Of a DNA stretch of 64,000 nt, positions 58,780 to 64,000 are shown piece by piece. The stretch spans positions 10,361,001 to 10,425,000 of the forward strand of contig NZ_JADBEG010000001.1 of NCBI RefSeq assembly GCF_014873755.1, read 5' to 3'. The DNA comes from Amycolatopsis lexingtonensis (GTDB lineage Bacteria > Actinomycetota > Actinomycetes > Mycobacteriales > Pseudonocardiaceae). The position numbers and the translations under genes were made by a program. Within the stretch, counting starts at the first letter, position 1, and each line of letters starts with the position of its first letter. The notes beneath the pieces were generated by a model. That model was not told the DNA's origin. It did no database searches and was given only the letters and a program-made list of their open reading frames with translations.

Positions 58780-59739
58780 ATGGCACACGAGGACGGTCTG
58801 CTCCGGGAACTCACCACATTGCGGCGCGGCTGGGGATTGGAAGCCGAGCGGCTGCGGAGCCGGGTCGGGCCGCTCGTCTCGGGCTGGTGCGAAATGCACC
58901 GGACGACGAGCGACCGCGACGCGCGGCGAGTTCTGCGTGCCGCCATTTCGGCCGCGATCGCGGATTTCCCGGCCGACGACCGGCTGGCGGTGAACGTCGC
59001 GTTCGGCATCGCCGCCGGCACGCAGCACGCCCGGCTCCGCGACCGGATCGGGATCCTCGCCGACCGCCTCCAGGTCTCCGAACGCACGGCGCGGCGCCGC
59101 GTCGACCGGGCGTTCGCCCGGCTCGCCGCGGAGATCCAGGCCGGTTCGCAGCCGGGCGAAGGCGAGCCGGACCCGGACCGCGGCTGGTTCGTCAAGCGGC
59201 TCAAGGCGCTCGTGCGGCTGGACACCGCCGAACCGGAGCTGATCGAGGAACGCGTGATCGTGGCGACCCAGGACGGCCTCCGCCGGATCTCCGCGCAGTT
59301 CACCGTTCCCCGCACGGAAGACGGCCTGGACGGCGAGCGCCAGGTGGCCGCCGACGCCCAGCACGGCGTCCGGATCACCGACCGGACCCGGGAGGGCCAG
59401 CGGCACTTCCGCTGGCTGCTCGACCTGCCGCGGCCCCTGTCCCGCGGCGACAGCCACACGTTCTCGCTGGTCCTGCGGGTCCGCGACGGGCAGCCGATCC
59501 GGCCGTCGTACACGTTCGTGCCGCTGGTGACGTGCGAGTCGTTCACGGTGCGGGTCCGCTTCGACCCGGACCGGCCGCCGCGGTCGGTGTGGCGCCTGGA
59601 CCGGGTGGCGCCGTCGGTGCTCACCGATCCGCCGCAGCCGGGCGCGCCGCTGGACCTCGACGGCGCCGGCGAGGTGGCGCAGAACTTCACCGCACCGCAG
59701 CTCGGGTACGCCTACGGGCTGCGCTGGCTGCCCGGGTAA
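58780..59739 (+). CDS. Uncharacterised actinobacterial protein with an HTH-like N-terminus
   Basis: In this 319-aa protein, residues 45-115 are helical with ILADRLQVSERTARRRVDRAFARLA, a plausible helix-turn-helix. Residues 145-319 are strand-rich (ERVIVATQDGLRRISAQFTVPR, RHFRWLLDLPRPLSRGDSHTFSLVLRVRD, FVPLVTCESFTVRVRFDPDRPP) and look like an actinobacterial sensor-like beta domain. It is divergent from the sigma-like protein gene, with 177 bases between. A pair made of a DNA-binding sensor and a sigma-like partner is possible but unproven. Confidence 0.65.
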   Translation: MAHEDGLLRELTTLRRGWGLEAERLRSRVGPLVSGWCEMHRTTSDRDARRVLRAAISAAIADFPADDRLAVNVAFGIAAGTQHARLRDRIGILADRLQVSERTARRRVDRAFARLAAEIQAGSQPGEGEPDPDRGWFVKRLKALVRLDTAEPELIEERVIVATQDGLRRISAQFTVPRTEDGLDGERQVAADAQHGVRITDRTREGQRHFRWLLDLPRPLSRGDSHTFSLVLRVRDGQPIRPSYTFVPLVTCESFTVRVRFDPDRPPRSVWRLDRVAPSVLTDPPQPGAPLDLDGAGEVAQNFTAPQLGYAYGLRWLPG

Positions 59740-59740
59740 A

Positions 59741-59778
59741 AATATTCCTTGACACGAATATTCTGCTGTGTGAATACT
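59741..59778 (+). promoter_or_regulatory. Promoter and operator of the ArsR-SRPBCC gene
   Basis: AATATTC-N8-GAATATT (59741-59762) is a 7-8-7 inverted repeat that spans the -35 element TTGACA (59749-59754). AATACT (59773-59778) is the -10, 18 bases further, and the ATG follows after 7 bases. The AT-rich palindrome suits an ArsR-type autorepressor. Confidence 0.8.
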
Positions 59779-59785
59779 TAGCGCC

Positions 59786-60574
59786 ATGGACGGGATCGCA
59801 GCAGCACTCGGGGACGCGGCACGGTGGCGCATCGTCGAACTCCTGGCCGAGCGACCCCGCTCGGTCGGCGAGCTCGCCGAGCTGACCGGGCTGCGGCAAC
59901 CGCAGACCACCAAGCACCTGCAGACCCTCGCCCGGGTCGGCCTCGTCGCCGTTTTCCCCCTGGGGCAGCGCCGTGTCTACGCCCTCGAGGCGGAGCCGCT
60001 CGCCGCCTTCGCGAGCCGGCTGCGGGAGCTGGCCGAGGCCACGACGGGCCACGCGGGCGACCGGGACGTCGTCGCGCGCTACCGGGCGGCGATCGAGGCG
60101 GATTCCGCGGTCGCGGACCGGGACCGGTGGGCGGACGGGCGCGAGTTCGCGTTCGACCGGCTGCTGGCCGTGCCGCGCGAGACCGTCTGGCGGCACTGGA
60201 CCGACCCGGACCTGCTGGGGTCCTGGTGGGTCCCGCCGTCGCTGACGATCACCGACTGCGTCCTCGAGCCGCGGCCGGGCGGGCGGGCCGTGGTCGCCTA
60301 CCGCGACGCGGAGGGCGAATACCGCTCCGAAGGGCACGTCCACGCCGCCGAGGAACCCGGGCACCTCGTGTTCGACCTCGCGGTGGCCGGCCCGGCCTCG
60401 TTCACCGGCCACTACGACCTGGCGCTCACCGAAGAGCCCGGGGGCACCCGGCTCCGGCTCGGGCTGCGCATCACCGCGACGACCCCCGAGGCTGTCCCCG
60501 CCATCGCCGGCATCGAAACCGGCTGGGGCCAGGTCCTCGACAACCTCACCGCTGTACTCACGAAGAAGGGCTGA
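59786..60574 (+). CDS. ArsR-type HTH fused to an SRPBCC (AHSA1-like) domain
   Basis: In this 262-aa fusion, residues 1-90 are an ArsR winged helix (MDGIAAALGDAARWRIVELLAERPRSVGELAELTGLRQPQTTKHLQTLARVGLV) without the cysteine metal sites of classical ArsR. Residues 110-262 are an SRPBCC/AHSA1 domain (FAFDRLLAVPRETVWRHWTDPDLLGSWW...) that can hold a hydrophobic ligand. It is probably a one-component sensor that represses its own operon, which includes the RibD-like reductase 4 bases downstream. The palindrome over its -35 supports autoregulation. Confidence 0.88.
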   Translation: MDGIAAALGDAARWRIVELLAERPRSVGELAELTGLRQPQTTKHLQTLARVGLVAVFPLGQRRVYALEAEPLAAFASRLRELAEATTGHAGDRDVVARYRAAIEADSAVADRDRWADGREFAFDRLLAVPRETVWRHWTDPDLLGSWWVPPSLTITDCVLEPRPGGRAVVAYRDAEGEYRSEGHVHAAEEPGHLVFDLAVAGPASFTGHYDLALTEEPGGTRLRLGLRITATTPEAVPAIAGIETGWGQVLDNLTAVLTKKG

Positions 60575-60578
60575 ACCC

Positions 60579-61169
60579 ATGACCGACCGCAAGGTGACCG
60601 CGAACCTGAGCCTGACCCTCGACGGCCGCTACCACGGCCCCGCCGGCCCCGCCGACATGGGCGCGATCGTCACGTACGCGATGACCGACGTCGCGCGCCG
60701 CCACCTGACCCGTATCTGGGAAGGGGCGACGACGGCGGTGCTCGGCCGCCGCAACGCCGAGGGCTTCCTCGGGTTCTGGCCGACGGTGGCCGCGGACGAG
60801 AACGCCGACCCGCGCGACCGCGGCTACGCGAAGTGGCTGGTGGACGTGGAGAAGGTGGTCTTCTCGACCACGCTGACCGAGTCCCCGTGGGAGCGCACCC
60901 GCCTGGTGAACGCCCCGGCGGCGGACGTTGTGGCCGAGCTCAAGGCGACGGGCTCGGGCGAGATCCTGGTCAACAGCAGCGCGAGCGTCATCAAGGCACT
61001 GCTGGCGGCGGACGCGCTCGACCGCCTGTACCTGATGATCTGCCCCGAAATCGCGGGCGGCGGGCCCCGCCTGTTCGACGACGGCCTCCCCGCGTCGAAG
61101 TGGCGCCTGATCCACCACGAGACGGGCGAGCTGGGGGAGACGGCGGTGGTCTACGACCGGGTGCGCTGA
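60579..61169 (+). CDS. RibD C-terminal/dihydrofolate-reductase-like protein
   Basis: This 196-aa reductase-fold protein contains TANLSLTLDGRYHGPAG, RIWEGATTAVLGRRNAEGF, VFSTTL, DVVAELKATGSGEILVNSSASVIKALLAADALDRLYLMICPEIAGGGPRLFDDGLP, the RibD C-terminal layout. It likely uses NADPH; the substrate is unknown. ATG 60579 stands 4 bases after the ArsR-SRPBCC stop, so the two form an operon, a common pairing in actinobacteria. A second member of the family is encoded at 62342. Confidence 0.87.
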   Translation: MTDRKVTANLSLTLDGRYHGPAGPADMGAIVTYAMTDVARRHLTRIWEGATTAVLGRRNAEGFLGFWPTVAADENADPRDRGYAKWLVDVEKVVFSTTLTESPWERTRLVNAPAADVVAELKATGSGEILVNSSASVIKALLAADALDRLYLMICPEIAGGGPRLFDDGLPASKWRLIHHETGELGETAVVYDRVR

Positions 61170-61230
61170 CAGTCCTGAGTGGACGGTCGGAAAGCGCAGT
61201 TCGGGAGCGTGGCGCGAGTGGGAAGTGGGT

Positions 61231-61304
61231 GGGGCGGGCGGGGCTCGAACCCGCGGCCAAGGGATTATGAGTCCCCTGCTCTAACCAACTGAGCTACCGC
61301 CCCC
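61231..61304 (-). tRNA. tRNA with CAT anticodon (Met elongator or Ile2)
   Basis: The 74-base cloverleaf on the minus strand has acceptor GGGGCGG/CCGCCCC, D stem GCTC/GAGC, anticodon stem GGGGA/TCCCT with loop CTCATAA, and T stem GCGGG/CCCGC with TTCGAGC. The variable region TGGCC after TCCCT resembles tRNA-Ile2, whose C34 is modified to lysidine, but an elongator Met assignment cannot be excluded by eye. It is not an initiator tRNA, since the acceptor is fully paired. Confidence 0.9.
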
Positions 61305-61477
61305 TGACCCCGGCACGCGGATTTGCATCCGCACAGAAGTCTCAGTTCTTTTCAAGCTATCACAGGGGCCATCCGGGGAGATCCGGTAGGCCAAACAGGT
61401 TCAAGTGACTGCCGACCGGGGCGGGCTCGTCTAAGTTGCAAGGGCGTCACCGCTGAACGGACCGGCGGGAGGGACCG

Positions 61478-61747
61478 ATGGCCGGCGCCACCCCGCCCTG
61501 CCGCCAGGCGCTGCGGCTGGCGCTGCTGGACGTGTTCACGGCGGGGGCGGGCCTGGGCTTCCTCGCCCACCAGTACCGGGAGGAGCTCGTGGCGAACCCC
61601 GCGGTCATCGGCCTCGCGCTGCTCTTCTTGTTCGCACTCGGCTTTCTGATCCGCGCCGCCGCGCGAGCCCTCTTCCGGGCGGGCTCGCGCGTCGACGCGA
61701 TCTTGGCGGAGGAACTGCGGGACAAGCCTTCGCCCCACCCGCGGTGA
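61478..61747 (+). CDS. Small single-pass membrane protein
   Basis: The 89-aa protein has one clear transmembrane helix (about 39-58, VIGLALLFLFALGFLIRAAA), a possible hydrophobic patch at 14-28, and a basic C-terminal segment. GGAGGGACCG precedes the ATG at 61478, a good ribosome-binding site. No family is recognised. Its stop lies 42 bases before the stop of the convergent secreted-protein gene. Confidence 0.6.
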   Translation: MAGATPPCRQALRLALLDVFTAGAGLGFLAHQYREELVANPAVIGLALLFLFALGFLIRAAARALFRAGSRVDAILAEELRDKPSPHPR

Positions 61748-61788
61748 CGGAAGTCGTTGCGGAGCAAGGCGAAGACCGCGGATTCCGC

Positions 61789-62259
61789 TCAGCCGCCGGC
61801 GGGGGTCGTCGTGGTCGGCGGTGTTGTGGAGGTGGGGGTGGCCGGCGTCGTCGTGGCCGGCGGGGACGTGACCGTGGTGGTCGGCGGAGCCGTCGCCGCG
61901 CCGTAAGCCGCGTACGTGAACCAGATCTGGCCGAACGTCTTCGGCGCGGTCTGCGTGAACATCGCCCGCACCTGGAACGTGGTCGCCGTGTACGAGCCCT
62001 GCACCGTGTTGAGCATGAACGCGTTGAACGGCCCGGGCGTGTTCGCCGACACCACGACCGCCTCCGGCACCTTGCCGAGGCCGTGGGTGACGGTGCAGAA
62101 CCCGTTGCCGTCGGTCACGCAGGTGGCTTGCGCCGCCTGGACGAGCGGAGCCGGTGACGGGCCGACGGCGGCGGACGCGCCCGCGAAGGCCACCGCCCCC
62201 GCGGTGACCACGAGGGCGCCGCCCAACGCGGCGAGCGTGGTCCGAACCTGAAGTGCCAT
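61789..62259 (-). CDS. Secreted protein with Thr/Pro-rich tail
   Basis: The 156-aa protein has an N-terminal signal peptide (TTLAALGGALVVTAGAVAFAGASAAVG), a compact domain of about 80 residues with one Cys pair (CVTDGNGFC) and beta-like strands (PEAVVVSANTPGPFNAFML, TTFQVRAMF, QIWFTYAAYG), and a C-terminal low-complexity Thr/Pro/Ala tail that is probably O-glycosylated or extended. GGGGAGG before ATG 62259 fixes the start. Function unknown; a small cell-surface or exported protein. Confidence 0.72.
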   Translation of the reverse strand: MALQVRTTLAALGGALVVTAGAVAFAGASAAVGPSPAPLVQAAQATCVTDGNGFCTVTHGLGKVPEAVVVSANTPGPFNAFMLNTVQGSYTATTFQVRAMFTQTAPKTFGQIWFTYAAYGAATAPPTTTVTSPPATTTPATPTSTTPPTTTTPAGG

Positions 62260-62341
62260 GGTGGATCCTCCCCTGGATGACGACGCCACCGAGATCGTTC
62301 CGCCGCGCGCCGCCGTTACGCCCGACCATCCACAGTGGACT

Positions 62342-62869
62342 TCACGCCACCCGGTACCGGAGGTTGCCGAGCCCTCCCGCCGTGCCCAGCTCCACCGGCT
62401 CCAGCCGGACCAGCGTGCCGCCGGGGTGGTCGAAGAGCCGGACGCCGTCGCCGAGCAGGACCGGGGCCACGTGCACCAGGACCTCGTCGAGCAGGCCCGC
62501 TTCCAGGCAGCGGCGGGCCGTCGCCGGGCCCAGCACCGCGACGCAACCGTCGCCCGCTGCCGCCGACGCCGAAGCGACCGCCTTGCGGAGGTCCGCCTCG
62601 AAGGTGAAGCCCGGCTCGGCCGACGCCGGGTCGTCGCGGGTGACCACGAAGATCGGGACCCGGACGCGGCCGCCGTAGACCTCGCCCTCCGCCGCGGTCG
62701 CCGGGGCGTACGTCCGGTGGCCCATCAGCACCGCGCCGATCTCGCCCAGCAGCCGCTCGACGACCGGGTTCGGGCCGGTGGCCAAGCCGCGCAACCAGGT
62801 CATGTCGTCGGCGGGGCCGGCGACGAAGCCGTCGAGGGACATCGTGATGTGGTAGAGGATCTTGGCCAT
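62342..62869 (-). CDS. Dihydrofolate-reductase/RibD-like protein, second copy
   Basis: This 175-aa RibD C-terminal domain protein contains KILYHITMSLDGFVAGPADDM, AVLMGHRTYAPA, PIFVVTRDDP, GCVAVLGPATARRCLEAGLLDEVLVHVAPVLLGDGVRLFDHPGG. It should be an NADPH-dependent reductase of unknown substrate. The ATG at 62869 has an AAAGGCGG ribosome-binding site. It is monocistronic between the secreted-protein gene and the SBF transporter gene, which point the same way. Confidence 0.87.
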   Translation of the reverse strand: MAKILYHITMSLDGFVAGPADDMTWLRGLATGPNPVVERLLGEIGAVLMGHRTYAPATAAEGEVYGGRVRVPIFVVTRDDPASAEPGFTFEADLRKAVASASAAAGDGCVAVLGPATARRCLEAGLLDEVLVHVAPVLLGDGVRLFDHPGGTLVRLEPVELGTAGGLGNLRYRVA

Positions 62870-62932
62870 GGAGCCGCCTTTCGGTACGGGTGACACCGGT
62901 ACCGACTGGCCGGGCCGCGGAAACTCATCGCC

Positions 62933-63910
62933 TCAGGCGGGTACGAGTTCCCGGTCCTCCGAAGCGGCGGCGTAGCGCCGGGCGAGCGTCGCGCAGACGA
63001 TCAGCTGGATCTGGTGGAACAGCATCAGCGGCAGCACGATCAGCCCCACCTGCGCGTGCCCGAACAGCACCGTCGCCATCGGCAGGCCGCTGGCCAGGCT
63101 CTTCTTCGACCCGCAGAACACGATGGTGATCCGGTCGGCGCGGGCGAAGCCGAGCAGGCGGGCGCCCCAGCCGGTCGCGGCCAGCACGACCGCCAGCAGC
63201 ACGCAGCACACCGCCACGAGCACCAGCAGGTGACCGAGGTCGAGCCGGTGCCAGATGCCTTCGGTCATGCCCGCGCTGAACGCCGTGTAGACGACCAGCA
63301 GGATCGAACCGCGGTCGACCAGCTTCAACGGCGCCGCGTGCGCGGAGATCCAGCCGCCGATCCAGCGCCGCGCCAGCTGGCCCGCCACGAACGGTGCGAG
63401 CAGCTGCAGCACGATCCCCAGCACGGCCGAACCGTCGACGCCGGCGCCGTCGCCCGCGAGCAGCAGCGCCACCAGCAGCGGGGTCAGGACGATCCCGGCC
63501 AGGTTGGACAGCGACGCGCTGCAGATCGCCGCCGCGACGTTGCCGCGCGCGATCGAGGTGAACGCGATCGACGACTGCACGGTCGAGGGCAGCACGGCGA
63601 GGAACAGCACCCCGGCGGCCAGCTGGGCCGGCAGCACCGACGACGGCAGCGCGAAGAGGGCCAGGCCGAGCAGCGGGAAGAGCACGAACGTCGCGGCGAG
63701 CACGACCGCGTGGAGCCGCCAGTGCCGCAGCCCGTCGAGGGCCTCCTGCGTCGACAGCCGGGCGCCGTACAGGAAGAACAGCAGGCCGACGGCGATCGTG
63801 GTGGCGGTGCCGAAGCCGACGGCCACCGCGCCCGAAGCGGGCAGCAGGGTGGCGACGCCGACGGTGGCGAGGATGGCGAGGACGAACGGGTCGAGACGCA
63901 ACCGGGACAT
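62933..63910 (-). CDS. Bile acid:sodium symporter (SBF-like, YfeH type) family protein
   Basis: The 325-aa transporter has ten predicted helices. Signatures include GLLFFLYGARLSTQEALDGLRHWRLH (helix 2 region), FLAVLPSTVQSSIAFTSIARGNVAAAICSASLSNLAGIVLTPLL (the conserved core crossing region), and FCGSKKSLASGLPMATVLF. Members move organic anions with sodium; the substrate here is unknown. GGAAGGAG precedes the ATG at 63910. Upstream, near 63.95-63.98 kb, ATGAC...GTCAT half-sites may be a regulator site for a gene beyond the window. Confidence 0.87.
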   Translation of the reverse strand: MSRLRLDPFVLAILATVGVATLLPASGAVAVGFGTATTIAVGLLFFLYGARLSTQEALDGLRHWRLHAVVLAATFVLFPLLGLALFALPSSVLPAQLAAGVLFLAVLPSTVQSSIAFTSIARGNVAAAICSASLSNLAGIVLTPLLVALLLAGDGAGVDGSAVLGIVLQLLAPFVAGQLARRWIGGWISAHAAPLKLVDRGSILLVVYTAFSAGMTEGIWHRLDLGHLLVLVAVCCVLLAVVLAATGWGARLLGFARADRITIVFCGSKKSLASGLPMATVLFGHAQVGLIVLPLMLFHQIQLIVCATLARRYAAASEDRELVPA

Positions 63911-64000
63911 GGATCTCCTTCCACAGCCATTGTCGGCGCCGCCGCGTTCATTGTGAACCCCGATGACCGGACTGACTGTCATCGTGAATCGCGATAAAGT

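Overview
The window reads as a chromosomal segment of a high-GC actinomycete, most likely Amycolatopsis or a close relative in the Pseudonocardiaceae. The reasons are the very high GC with strong third-position bias, GTG/TTG/CTG starts, many leaderless promoters (a TANNNT box 6-7 nt before the start codon), a complete four-gene conservon, ECF41/SigJ-type sigma factors, and an intergenic TGAATGA-N-TCATTCA palindrome family. The genus is an inference. No rRNA, CRISPR array, transposase, integrase or phage gene was found.

Layout. 1-1.5 kb: tandem class F-like sortases separated by a paired palindrome. 1.6-19.9 kb: mostly core genes, with glyS, an ABC exporter plus two-component pair, a YdcF protein, dGTPase, a leaderless serpin, a GT-C-like membrane protein, a MarR/MFS divergon, a carboxymuconolactone decarboxylase behind an ECF41-type promoter, an ECF41 sigma gene, dnaG and a Tam-like methyltransferase. 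20.0-28.6 kb: a putative genomic island that starts at tRNA-Asn(GTT) and ends at a decayed copy of the tRNA 3' half. It holds a GlxA-type regulator, an HD protein, an SGNH-hydrolase remnant, a MarR/FMN-reductase/amidohydrolase unit, a less GC-rich membrane/secreted gene pair, and a 944-aa membrane protein with a receptor-like (type I periplasmic-binding) outer domain.

28.6-41.7 kb: a TetR/TetX-like monooxygenase divergon, a frameshifted alpha/beta-hydrolase, a membrane Mo-cofactor oxidoreductase followed by a fasciclin lipoprotein, a DoxX-SigJ operon, an orphan regulator sensor domain, a Cys-rich protein, a LuxR-type ATPase regulator and an SdrD-B-like secreted protein. 41.7-44.2 kb: a compact three-gene operon (putative ABBA/DMATS-type prenyltransferase, haem-oxygenase-like diiron protein, nucleotidyltransferase) that is the best candidate here for an undescribed small biosynthetic system. 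44.4-48.2 kb: the conservon cvnA-B-C-D.

48.9-53.6 kb: a hydrocarbon module with an AlkB-rubredoxin fusion, a 3Fe-4S ferredoxin, a ferredoxin reductase, a TetR regulator, and a convergent haloalkane dehalogenase with a MarR regulator. 53.8-64 kb: kynureninase with a DUF5997 gene facing a LysR-type sensor without HTH, small conserved genes, a divergent pair of unknown actinobacterial proteins, an ArsR-SRPBCC fusion with a RibD-like reductase, tRNA(CAT), a secreted Thr/Pro-tailed protein, a second RibD-like reductase and an SBF-type transporter.

Several local circuits can be read directly from DNA. Palindromic operators sit over promoters at 12.7, 22.5, 29.3, 48.8, 53.6 and 59.7 kb, and ECF41-type promoters lie in front of the decarboxylase and of doxX-sigJ. 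All functional calls come from reading motifs and family knowledge. No database search was run.
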